A DNA stretch of 5,392 nt from Hadesarchaea archaeon (GCA_029880065.1 JAOUPD010000074.1:1-5392), one strand, 5' to 3'; shown: positions 1 through 5,392, counted from the stretch's first letter. Notes: generated by a model from the sequence alone, not told the origin. Program-made: numbers and translations.

Positions 1-666
1 ACCTGAGTATTCGGTTAGCGGTCCGTGCACGATCTCGCTTTCGGCCTCTGGGATGTCAAATGGCACACGAAGGAGCTTGCCTTGGATGGCCACCAGCGCA
101 GCGATTACCGCGGGCAGGAGACGCCAGTCAAGGATGAGCCACCCCTGCTGAGCTTGATAGTTTACAATCGTTGGCAGGCCTAAGGACCCAACCCTAACTA
201 CAGCAACTAGGATCGCGATGATAAACACTAACTCGTAGCCGAAGAGCTGTACTACGTAACGCCCAGCCCCGGTAGCACCGAACGGGCTCCCCGAGGAGTA
301 GCCCCCCAGCATCATACATATGGCCGGGATGTTGAGCAGGTAGATGATGACGACCAGGTCCGCGACCATCGTTAGGGTAGGCTGGGCTGAGCTGACAGGA
401 ATCAGGAGCATCACGGTTACTGCTGCCCCCAGCGCAACTAACGGCGCGGCAGTGAATATTGGCGACTGTGCGGCTCCAGGCGTGATGTCTTCCTTGCTAA
501 GCAGTTTGCCTACGTCCAAGAACTCCTGCCATATTGGGGGCCCTATGCGGTTCTGCATGTGTCCTGTCACCTTTCGGTCGATTCCAATGTAGAGCAATCC
601 GATGAATGATACAAAAAGAAGTCCCGGGAAGACGAGGGAGCCGAGAATGAAACTTAGGACTTCCAT
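1..666 (-). CDS. mbhM: Membrane-bound hydrogenase subunit M (NuoH-like), N-terminal part; runs off the window
   Basis: Membrane anchor that links the J/L catalytic module to the ion-pumping arm; homologue of complex I NuoH/Nqo8. I translated 222 codons from the ATG at 666 with no stop before the window edge; NuoH-type proteins are usually over 300 residues, so roughly a third is missing. Visible family marks are QNRIGP at residues 38-43, followed by an amphipathic stretch with KLLSKED (54-60), and RVPFDIPEAESEIVHG with TEYSG at 200-222, which is the charged loop near the electron-transfer module in NuoH. Hydrophobic segments lie at about 5-28, 70-90, 98-120, 142-163 and 183-198. The start ATG shares one base with the mbhL stop (TGATG). 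A GGAAG about 11 bases upstream is a possible ribosome site. Five of the six Arg codons are CGN. The family call is firm; subunit M rather than plain NuoH is inferred from the neighbours. Confidence 0.93.
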   Translation of the reverse strand, partial: MEVLSFILGSLVFPGLLFVSFIGLLYIGIDRKVTGHMQNRIGPPIWQEFLDVGKLLSKEDITPGAAQSPIFTAAPLVALGAAVTVMLLIPVSSAQPTLTMVADLVVIIYLLNIPAICMMLGGYSSGSPFGATGAGRYVVQLFGYELVFIIAILVAVVRVGSLGLPTIVNYQAQQGWLILDWRLLPAVIAALVAIQGKLLRVPFDIPEAESEIVHGPLTEYSG

Positions 667-1817
667 CAATGGCGCCACTTCCTGAGTTCCTTCAGGGACA
701 AGTTGAAGGTCTTACCTGTGTGCGAGTCCACCAGCGAGACGCGATCATTGCAAGCGAAGCAGGGGTCTATGCTCCATATCACGATTGGAATCTCGGCTAC
801 GGTGCCGCCGAGGAACATGCGTTTTATCGAGGCGACATTAGCGCAGGTGGGCGTCCGCACGTGCACGCGCTCAGGCCTATCGGTGCCGTTCGAAAGGGCG
901 TAATAGAAAAGCTCGCCCCTTGGAGCCTCGGTCCGCTCGATCGCTTCATTCCGTGGGATATTTAGATCGACTTTGATCCGAATGGGACCGATTGGCATTT
1001 TCTTTACTGCTTGGCGCACGATTTGGATTGATTCCAAAATTTCCCGCAGCCTGACAATGCTCTTTGCCCAAACGTCGCCCTCCCTTTCGGTGATGACATT
1101 GAAGGAAAGCTTGTCGTAGATGGCGTAGGGATGGTCCCTTCGAATATCGGTATCGACCCCGGATGCGCGTGCGAGGGGCCCAACGGCGCATAACTTCCTC
1201 GCATCATCCTTCGTTAATATCCCGACGTTAGTGCAACGCGCCAAGATCGTGCGGTCGGAGTTGAAAAGATCGATGTAATACTTAGTCGAGCGCTCAAGCG
1301 CATCTAGCCCGCGCAGGATCGTCGGCACTTGCTCTGTTTTCACATCCCTTCTAACCCCCCCGATGGTGTTGGTAGCAGACGTAACGCGATTGCCCGAGAT
1401 GAGTTCCCGCAGGTCCATGACACGCTCGCGGTCCCGCCATGCTAGCATGAAAAGCGTGTTAAAGCCGATTTGGTGGGCAGCGATTCCGAGCCATAAGAGG
1501 TGACTGTGGATGCGTTCAAGCTCGAGGATAATCACTCGGATGTATTTTGCCCGCTCCGGGGGTTCGACTCCCGCAAGCTGCTCTATCGCTTGGCAGTAGT
1601 TCGTCGTGTGCACTACATTGCAGATGCCGCAGATTCGCTCTATGAGGTAGACATCGTGCTTATAGTCGCGTCGTTGAAGCGCCTCCTCGATCCCTCGGTG
1701 CACGTAGCCGAAACGGATGTCGATATCGACGATTTCCTCCCCCTTGATTTCAAACTTGAAGAATTCAGGCTCTTTGAGTGCGGGGTGCTGCGGGCCGATT
1801 GGAACGATGAATGTCAT
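666..1817 (-). CDS. mbhL: Group 4 [NiFe]-hydrogenase large (catalytic) subunit, MbhL/NuoD-like
   Basis: Catalytic subunit carrying the NiFe site where protons are reduced to H2; homologue of NuoD/Nqo4. Numbered from the ATG at 1817 it has 383 residues. The N-terminal pair is ERICGIC (C63, C66) and the C-terminal pair SIDPCFAC (C353, C356), so all four NiFe ligands are present. Complex I NuoD lacks these, which argues for a true hydrogenase. HRGIEE (40-45) and GPLARASG (213-220) are further family motifs. After Asp358-Arg359, 24 residues remain; in E. coli HycE the tail after the equivalent Arg is cut off by a maturation protease, so the same is likely here. An ATG at 1835 would add six residues, but it would overlap mbhK by 22 bases and has no well-spaced ribosome site. 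The ATG at 1817 makes a typical ATGA overlap with the mbhK stop and has GGAGG upstream, so I chose it. The protein is probably cytoplasmic, docked on MbhM. Confidence 0.95.
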   Translation of the reverse strand: MTFIVPIGPQHPALKEPEFFKFEIKGEEIVDIDIRFGYVHRGIEEALQRRDYKHDVYLIERICGICNVVHTTNYCQAIEQLAGVEPPERAKYIRVIILELERIHSHLLWLGIAAHQIGFNTLFMLAWRDRERVMDLRELISGNRVTSATNTIGGVRRDVKTEQVPTILRGLDALERSTKYYIDLFNSDRTILARCTNVGILTKDDARKLCAVGPLARASGVDTDIRRDHPYAIYDKLSFNVITEREGDVWAKSIVRLREILESIQIVRQAVKKMPIGPIRIKVDLNIPRNEAIERTEAPRGELFYYALSNGTDRPERVHVRTPTCANVASIKRMFLGGTVAEIPIVIWSIDPCFACNDRVSLVDSHTGKTFNLSLKELRKWRH

Positions 1818-2245
1818 TTTGCTTTTTCCCTCCATTCCTTACGTAATGGATACTCACCATCGGGCCAGTCGTCTGGCAAGAAAAGCCTCCTCGGATCGGG
1901 ATGGCCCTCAACTTTCACGCCGAACATCTCCATGAGTTCGCGCTCATACAGAATCGCTCCTGGGAAGATGTCGGTTATTGTGGGGATTCTTAGTTCATTT
2001 TTCGGCAGGCTAATTTTCAGGTTGAGCACGGCGGGGCGGCAATCGAAGTGATAGATGATCTCAACAGTTTTGCCTTGGTCGACCCCCGTAATTGTGAAGA
2101 TGTGTTGAACGTCTTGAGCTTTTAACGCGAGCATGGCTTCGCGATATCGCTGCTTGTCGGTTGTAGCGAAGAGGCATTTATCATTTGCAACCTTGATTTC
2201 GTCGACGTGATCTTTGATCAAAGTTGTGACTTCCTTTACGTTCAT
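1814..2245 (-). CDS. mbhK: Membrane-bound hydrogenase subunit K (NuoC-like, 30 kDa subunit family)
   Basis: Soluble structural subunit that packs against the large and small hydrogenase subunits; homologue of NuoC/Nqo5, with no cofactor of its own. It has 143 residues. The family signature fills the C-terminal half: ILYERELMEMFGV (98-110), then GHPDPRRLFLPDDWP (114-128) and YPLRKEW (132-138). The N-terminal half is a less conserved alpha/beta region and no membrane segment is seen. Three bases separate it from the mbhJ stop. The ribosome site AAGGTG lies six bases before the ATG and overlaps the end of mbhJ, so the two are probably translated together. Its stop overlaps the mbhL start in ATGA. 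Complex I NuoC alone would look similar; the [NiFe] cysteines of the adjacent MbhL decide the assignment. Confidence 0.94.
   Translation of the reverse strand: MNVKEVTTLIKDHVDEIKVANDKCLFATTDKQRYREAMLALKAQDVQHIFTITGVDQGKTVEIIYHFDCRPAVLNLKISLPKNELRIPTITDIFPGAILYERELMEMFGVKVEGHPDPRRLFLPDDWPDGEYPLRKEWREKAK
1829..1833 (-). promoter_or_regulatory. Ribosome binding site deciding the mbhL start
   Basis: GGAGG within the end of mbhK lies 11 bases before the ATG at 1817. The spacing is a little long but usable. The competing ATG at 1835 lies just above this site and has only an AAGGA directly against it, so this site favours the shorter MbhL. Confidence 0.65.
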
Positions 2246-2248
2246 TTT

Positions 2249-2662
2249 TCACACCTTCTCCAGTACTTTCAAGATCCCGTGTATGATGGCTTCAGGCTTG
2301 GGCGGGCAGCCTGGCACGTAGGCGCTGACGGGCACGTGCTTGTCGAGCGGCCACACGACATTGTAGCAGTCGTGATACACACTGCCAGATGCCGGGCAGG
2401 AGCCAATCGCGATGACGGCTTTCGGCTCGGGCATCTGCTCATAAATACGAATAATCCTATCTTTCGCCTGCCGCGTTATGGGACCTGTGACAACTAAGAT
2501 GTCTGCATGTCTGGGAGATCCCCGAAGCTGGATGCCAAAGCGCTCAACGTCGTAGCGAGGGGTTAGCGCTGCAACCAACTCGATATCGCACCCGGCGCAG
2601 CCTCCCGTGTTGAAGTGGAGCAACCAAGGCGATTTTCTCCTGCATAATCGGATTAGTCCCAT
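2249..2662 (-). CDS. mbhJ: Hydrogenase small subunit J (NuoB-like, one [4Fe-4S] cluster)
   Basis: Electron-transfer subunit holding the iron-sulfur cluster nearest the NiFe site; homologue of NuoB/Nqo6. It has 137 residues. The four expected ligands are in GGCAGCD (C22, C25), GSC (C89) and PGCPP (C119). The Cys-x-x-Cys pair is the hydrogenase form; complex I NuoB has two adjacent cysteines here, so this supports the Mbh assignment. Two more cysteines, C7 and C99, are not standard ligands. The short length and absence of extra clusters fit group 4 enzymes rather than classical uptake hydrogenases, whose small subunits are larger and carry three clusters. No signal peptide is seen, so the protein faces the cytoplasm. 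The start lies four bases after the mbhI stop, and GGGGTGA overlapping that stop can serve as ribosome site. Confidence 0.95.
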   Translation of the reverse strand: MGLIRLCRRKSPWLLHFNTGGCAGCDIELVAALTPRYDVERFGIQLRGSPRHADILVVTGPITRQAKDRIIRIYEQMPEPKAVIAIGSCPASGSVYHDCYNVVWPLDKHVPVSAYVPGCPPKPEAIIHGILKVLEKV

Positions 2663-2666
2663 GAGT

Positions 2667-3020
2667 TCACCCCAACACCACCGCGATTGCTACAAGGATG
2701 ATAATTAGGCCGACCACCACCCAGAAGAGGTAGGTGCTCAAGATGCCTGTGTGCCCAGGGCGCACATATCGGTAAAATGGTTTGAAGACGCGGCGGATGG
2801 GCGAGAAAAACTGCTCGCTGTCCGCGTGGACCTCTTCGGCCTCAAGCACCTCACCACAGGCATAGGTTTGCATTTTTTGGTCGCTGGGTTGTGCTTTCGT
2901 GATTCTTCGTCCACAGATTAGGATGAGCCAGGTTACCGCGGCGATGAGCAAGAGCGCGGCTGTCGCAACGATGGGCCCCCAGAACCCAGGCCCGAACAAC
3001 ACCGGTTCATATACCATCAT
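2667..3020 (-). CDS. mbhI: Membrane-bound hydrogenase subunit I (two-helix NuoA-like protein)
   Basis: Small membrane subunit expected to sit beside MbhM and connect the catalytic arm to the pump module, the place of NuoA/Nqo7 in complex I. It has 117 residues: one hydrophobic helix at about 14-36, a long polar middle, and a second helix at about 95-116. The middle holds YACGE (53-57), which recalls the YECG loop of NuoA, then an acidic stretch (57-69), then a basic, aromatic part FFSPIRRVFKPFYRYVRPGH (71-90). NuoA normally has three helices, so this is the reduced two-helix form. The reading frame stays open upstream to 3593, but that part is antiparallel to nothing and merely shadows mbhH in another frame. 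I start at the ATG at 3020, which overlaps the mbhH stop as ATGA; the next ATG at 3017 is equally possible. The family assignment leans partly on position between H and J. Confidence 0.85.
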   Translation of the reverse strand: MMVYEPVLFGPGFWGPIVATAALLLIAAVTWLILICGRRITKAQPSDQKMQTYACGEVLEAEEVHADSEQFFSPIRRVFKPFYRYVRPGHTGILSTYLFWVVVGLIIILVAIAVVLG

Positions 3021-4513
3021 GCACCACCCAACACCGCACTTATGTAGCCGCTCGAGTTCATCAGGGCTTCTTGCGCGGGACGCACCAAGTCTATCCCAAG
3101 CTGCGGGAGCACTCCGAACACCACACACAGCACCGCGAGTAGTATGATGGGGAGTAGCATTGACCGTGGGGTTTCTTTCACGTCTTTCAGGTGCGCCGGT
3201 CGCTGCCCGAGAAAGATTGAGTTGAGCGCCTTCAGGAAGTAGGCAAGCGTCAGGGCACTCGTGATGAGGGCGATGATGGTGAACACGGGCTGTCCTGCTT
3301 CGATGCCTGCCACGTAGATAGTCCACTTGCTCGCAAACCCGTTGAAGGGAGGTACCCCCGAAATCGCTAGGGCCCCCACCACGAACAGCGTCCCGGTCAC
3401 GGGCATGTTTTTCCAGAGCCCCCCAAGCTCGTCCATATTCGAGGTTCCCACGCGGTAGATGATTGCCCCAACGATCATAAACAACATCGTCTTGTAAATG
3501 GCGTTGTTGAAGAGGTGGAAGAGTCCGCCTTGAATTCCCAACGTTGTGCCTAAACCGATTCCGAGCAGGATGTAGCCGATTTGGGAGATGCATGAGTAAG
3601 CCAAGAGACGCTTGAGATCACGCTGGACGAGGGCCATGAACGCCCCGAGCACCATCGTCACTAGCCCGAGGGTTGCGAACATAATTCCTATCGCTAAAGC
3701 CCCGAATAATGTGTAGACCACCCGCATCATCGCGTAAATTCCGACGGTCGCGGTAGCCCCCGAGAAGAGGGCAGCAACAGCCGAGGGCGCTGCCTGGTAG
3801 GCGTCGGGCAGCCACATGTGCAGGGGTACCATCGCGATCTTGATGCCGAATCCTGTCACGAAGAGGGCGAGCGGCACAATCACGGCTGATGAGGCGACTG
3901 GGCCGAGCTTTTGCGCTAGGTCAGCGATGTTGAGGCTGCCCGCGAGTCCGTAAAGGAGCGCTACGCCAAGTAGGATAAACGAAGTTCCCAGGGAGCTGAC
4001 GATCATGTACTTGATGCTTGCTTCGATCGATTGCCAATTTCGCCTGAAAGCCACGAGGGCATAAGAGGAGATGCACATGATTTCGAAGAACACGTAGAGG
4101 TTGAAGATATCTCCTGTGAGCGCGACGCCCATCATACCAGCCAAGATGAGCAAGAAAAGGGTGTAATACTGGTCTAGCCCAGTATCGCGTTCCATGTAGA
4201 CGAAAGAATAGATCATGACGAGTGTGCCGATGCCAGCAACTATGAGTGCTACGAGCAAGTTCAGCCCGTCAATGGCAAGGTTGATTCCCCAAGGAGGCTG
4301 CCATCCCCCTAGCTGATAGACGAGCACTTGGCCACCCCACACCGCTGGCAGCATGCTCACCACGATTGCGAACTCCACGAGCACGGCAGCTATCGCAAAC
4401 CACTCCCGGGCGCGCTTGAGGCCTTTCCAGCGAGCAAAAATTCCTACCACCGGCATCAGGAAAGCCGCGAACAGCGGGATCAGGATGGCTAAAATTGGGG
4501 CGTGGGGGATCAC
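3017..4513 (-). CDS. mbhH: Antiporter-like membrane-bound hydrogenase subunit H (MrpD/NuoN-like)
   Basis: Large ion-translocating membrane subunit of the proton-conducting transporter family (Proton_antipo_M), related to MrpD and to complex I NuoL/M/N. It has 498 residues and about 14 hydrophobic segments. Expected polar residues within the membrane are visible: E144 in FFEIMCISS (TM5), K225 in GFGIKIAMVP (TM7) with H232 in the following PLHMWLPDAY, the charged RDLKRLLAYSCISQIGY stretch (298-314), H333 and K341 in TM11, and K396 in NGFASKWTIY (TM12). The C-terminal FLGQRPAHLKD is typical of MrpD-like proteins. The start is GTG, chosen because GGAGG lies eight bases before it and it makes a GTGA overlap with the mbhG stop. 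The TM11 motif reads HLFNNAIYK, whereas many relatives have His at the second Asn. In an isolated Mrp operon this would be called mrpD; the hydrogenase genes directly downstream favour mbhH. Confidence 0.94.
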   Translation of the reverse strand: MIPHAPILAILIPLFAAFLMPVVGIFARWKGLKRAREWFAIAAVLVEFAIVVSMLPAVWGGQVLVYQLGGWQPPWGINLAIDGLNLLVALIVAGIGTLVMIYSFVYMERDTGLDQYYTLFLLILAGMMGVALTGDIFNLYVFFEIMCISSYALVAFRRNWQSIEASIKYMIVSSLGTSFILLGVALLYGLAGSLNIADLAQKLGPVASSAVIVPLALFVTGFGIKIAMVPLHMWLPDAYQAAPSAVAALFSGATATVGIYAMMRVVYTLFGALAIGIMFATLGLVTMVLGAFMALVQRDLKRLLAYSCISQIGYILLGIGLGTTLGIQGGLFHLFNNAIYKTMLFMIVGAIIYRVGTSNMDELGGLWKNMPVTGTLFVVGALAISGVPPFNGFASKWTIYVAGIEAGQPVFTIIALITSALTLAYFLKALNSIFLGQRPAHLKDVKETPRSMLLPIILLAVLCVVFGVLPQLGIDLVRPAQEALMNSSGYISAVLGGA

Positions 4514-4896
4514 TCCTTCAACCTCCTGATTTTCGATGGGTCAAGCGTGCCGTAGTGGCGGTAGGCGTAGATGGCGAGTGAAAGGGCCAGCGCGAGGATG
4601 CAGATGTTTATGACGATCGAGGTCAGCACGAGCGCTTGAGGTACCGGGTCGACTGCACGGGCGGCAAATCCGGGGAGGTCTGAAAACCAATCCCCGCTCA
4701 CTATCGCGGCTACGCCACCTGCGCGGTAGCCGAGACTTATAAGGAATAGGTGGATACCATCGGTCAGCACGGCGAGACCAATGACCATCTTGATCAAGTT
4801 CCGCTTGAGCAGCAGGCAGTAGAGCCCAAGCGCAACTAGCATCATCGCGATGATGTAGATGAAGTCCAACTTCACACCCCTGTGAATTTCACACAT
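4510..4896 (-). CDS. mbhG: Membrane-bound hydrogenase subunit G (MrpC/NuoK-like)
   Basis: Small three-helix membrane subunit of the ion-translocation module, homologous to MrpC and NuoK/Nqo11. From the ATG at 4896 it has 128 residues, with hydrophobic helices at about 12-31, 34-56 and 88-113. The family signature DPVPQALVLTSIVI (83-96) leads into the third helix. D46 in LTDGIHL lies in helix 2, where related proteins carry a membrane-embedded acidic or polar residue. The start is uncertain. The ATG has no ribosome site before it, whereas the TTG at 4869 (codon 10) has AGGGG seven bases upstream and would give a 119-residue protein beginning just before helix 1, close to the usual MrpC length. 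The longer form is listed, but I lean slightly to the TTG. The stop overlaps the mbhH start as GTGA. Overlapping repeats span the start region (see separate entry). Confidence 0.92.
   Translation of the reverse strand: MCEIHRGVKLDFIYIIAMMLVALGLYCLLLKRNLIKMVIGLAVLTDGIHLFLISLGYRAGGVAAIVSGDWFSDLPGFAARAVDPVPQALVLTSIVINICILALALSLAIYAYRHYGTLDPSKIRRLKE
4522..4526 (-). promoter_or_regulatory. Ribosome binding site deciding the GTG start of mbhH
   Basis: GGAGG sits eight bases before the GTG at 4513, within the last codons of mbhG. It supports a GTG start that overlaps the mbhG stop as GTGA. A further GGAG lies directly against the start codon, too close to be the main site. Confidence 0.8.
4871..4894 (-). 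repeat. Overlapping inverted and direct repeats at the mbhG start
   Basis: On the coding strand GTGTGAA occurs twice, at 4894-4888 and 4877-4871, with TTCACA between them at 4886-4881. TTCACA can pair with the downstream TGTGAA around a GGGG loop, or with the upstream TGTGA around an AAT loop, so the two hairpins exclude each other. The first would enclose the AGGGG that could serve as ribosome site for a TTG start at 4869. The repeats are plain in the sequence; any control role is inference, and six-base stems this short can arise by chance. Confidence 0.4.
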
Positions 4897-4906
4897 CTAA
4901 GTTTGT

Positions 4907-5341
4907 TCATTCTTCGTCACCCCTGAAAGTGTACAGCAATGCGTAGAAGATCAGGAGGATGCCTGCCGCGACCTTAACCCCGACGCCCAAGTAGAGCAGG
5001 GGCAGGTTACCCGCGCTGAAGAGTTGCCCGAGCTCGCCCAGTGGAAACACATTTTGGAGGAAGGAGATGCCAAGCAGGAGGCCGAATAGACCGAGGACGA
5101 CTATTGCCATTCCACCGACGCTTTCTAGTATCTCGGCGTGCAGGAAGCCCACCCTCTTCTGTGCCTGCTCGATGCCATAAGCCAAAATGAGCATGACGAC
5201 CGAGGCGGCGATTATCACCCCTCCCGGGAATCCCCCTCCGGGAGTCAGGTGGCCGTGAAGCACGATGTAGGCCCCGAAAAGGAAGGTGAACGGGAAGAGA
5301 AGCCTCGCGATGGTTCGAACTATTACCGTCATTCCCGCCAT
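4907..5341 (-). CDS. mbhF: Membrane-bound hydrogenase subunit F (MrpB/MnhB-domain protein)
   Basis: Membrane subunit of the Na+/H+ antiporter-like module, homologous to MrpB (MnhB domain family). It has 144 residues and four hydrophobic segments at about 9-29, 42-58, 70-95 and 112-138. The hallmark is GHLTPGGGFPGG at 30-41 between the first two helices; GVKV (121-124) in the last helix is also typical. In Mbh complexes this subunit belongs to the part thought to exchange Na+ for H+, using the proton gradient made by the hydrogenase. The ATG at 5341 shares its A with the upstream stop (TAATG) and has a clear GGAGG eight bases before it. A second ATG three codons later has worse spacing. The stop is followed by 10 bases before the mbhG ATG. 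Alone it could be mrpB of an antiporter; the operon decides for mbhF. Confidence 0.94.
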   Translation of the reverse strand: MAGMTVIVRTIARLLFPFTFLFGAYIVLHGHLTPGGGFPGGVIIAASVVMLILAYGIEQAQKRVGFLHAEILESVGGMAIVVLGLFGLLLGISFLQNVFPLGELGQLFSAGNLPLLYLGVGVKVAAGILLIFYALLYTFRGDEE

Positions 5342-5392
5342 TACTCTCGCCTCCTAAATGCCCTGAAAATCATCACCACGCCGATGACGGCC
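5341..5392 (-). CDS. mbhE: C-terminal end of an upstream gene, probably MbhE (MrpA C-terminal-like)
   Basis: Only the last 16 codons and a TAA stop lie in the window: AVIGVVMIFRAFRRRE. A short hydrophobic run followed by a basic tail is what ends MbhE and the C-terminal domain of MrpA, where a final membrane helix follows the DxRGxDTxGE motif (that motif would be outside the window). The stop overlaps the mbhF ATG as TAATG and the reading frame is continuous to the window edge. The name rests on operon position plus this weak resemblance; a fused MbhDE protein is also possible. Confidence 0.65.
   Translation of the reverse strand, partial: AVIGVVMIFRAFRRRE
5350..5354 (-). promoter_or_regulatory. 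Ribosome binding site of mbhF
   Basis: GGAGG lies eight bases before the ATG at 5341 and inside the last codons of the upstream gene (the Arg codons of its tail). It fixes the mbhF start and indicates coupled translation with the upstream gene. Confidence 0.8.

Noticed and set aside
344..592. An 82-codon plus-strand open frame opposite mbhM.
   Set aside because: It is antisense to clear NuoH-family coding sequence and has no ribosome site or recognisable features.
1500..2051. A 183-codon open frame on the plus strand opposite mbhL and mbhK.
   Set aside because: It lies antisense to two strongly conserved genes, has no recognisable domain, and spans their junction. It is explained by the codon use of the minus-strand genes.
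3021..3593. A 191-codon upstream extension of the mbhI reading frame.
   Set aside because: It overlaps mbhH in another frame and its Arg/His/Pro-rich composition is typical of an out-of-frame reading. The ATGA start at 3020 explains mbhI.
4881..4893. TGTGAATTTCACA palindrome as a CRP/FNR-type operator.
   Set aside because: The half-sites are separated by three bases, not the usual spacing for CRP, and the site lies inside an operon without a visible promoter. The RNA hairpin idea is the better, though still weak, explanation.
5221..5244. Perfect seven-base inverted repeat CTCCCGG/CCGGGAG that could look like a terminator or operator.
   Set aside because: It lies inside mbhF and encodes the repetitive PGGGFPGG motif, whose Pro and Gly codons naturally give such pairing. 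No T-run follows.
666..5341. Reading the operon as a respiratory complex I (nuo) or as a stand-alone Mrp antiporter.
   Set aside because: NuoD-type subunits lack the two CxxC pairs seen here, and MbhJ has CxxC rather than adjacent cysteines. An Mrp operon would not contain J, K, L and M.
666..5341. Reading the operon as the Mbx/MBS sulfane reductase.
   Set aside because: That relative lacks the complete NiFe cysteine set, has two H-type subunits and has M before J. Here there is one H in view, followed by I-J-K-L-M, with all four cysteines intact.

Overview
The window holds nine genes, all read from the minus strand with almost no space between them. Seven are complete and one is partial at each end. 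In transcription order (high to low coordinate) they are: the end of an MbhE-like protein, MbhF (MrpB-like), MbhG (MrpC/NuoK-like), MbhH (MrpD/NuoN-like), MbhI (NuoA-like), MbhJ (NuoB-like small subunit), MbhK (NuoC-like), MbhL (NuoD-like large subunit) and the first 222 codons of MbhM (NuoH-like). The order E-F-G-H-I-J-K-L-M is the same as in the mbhA-N operon that encodes the energy-converting membrane-bound [NiFe] hydrogenase (group 4, Mrp-Mbh type) of Thermococcales and of several anaerobic bacteria.

The call of hydrogenase, rather than complex I or the related sulfane reductase Mbx/MBS, rests on the large subunit. It keeps both NiFe cysteine pairs: RICGIC near the N-terminus and DPCFAC near the C-terminus. 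It also carries a short tail beyond the Asp-Arg at which such precursors are usually processed. The small subunit has four cysteines placed to hold one [4Fe-4S] cluster. The gene order also differs from mbx, where M comes before J.

How the parts would work together (family knowledge): reduced ferredoxin delivers electrons through iron-sulfur clusters (MbhN, expected just past position 1, and MbhJ) to the NiFe site in MbhL, which reduces protons to H2. MbhK supports the J/L module, and MbhM and MbhI anchor it to the membrane. The antiporter-like subunits F, G and H, with A-E upstream, use the released energy to move Na+ and/or H+.

Organism: most likely an anaerobic, possibly thermophilic, fermentative or H2-cycling prokaryote. 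The DNA is moderately GC-rich, Shine-Dalgarno sites are clear, and GTG and possibly TTG starts occur. Arg codons in mbhM are mostly CGN (5 of 6), unlike the strong AGA/AGG preference of Thermococcales, so a bacterium or another archaeal lineage is more likely. This is weak evidence and I cannot name a taxon.

There is no gene-free stretch over 300 bases; the largest gap is 10 bases (37 if mbhG starts at its internal TTG). No promoter, terminator, RNA gene, mobile element or CRISPR array was seen. The promoter must lie above 5392 and the operon continues below 1. The system itself is known. The less ordinary details are overlapping inverted and direct repeats around the mbhG start, some start-site corrections, and small residue oddities in MbhH and MbhJ.
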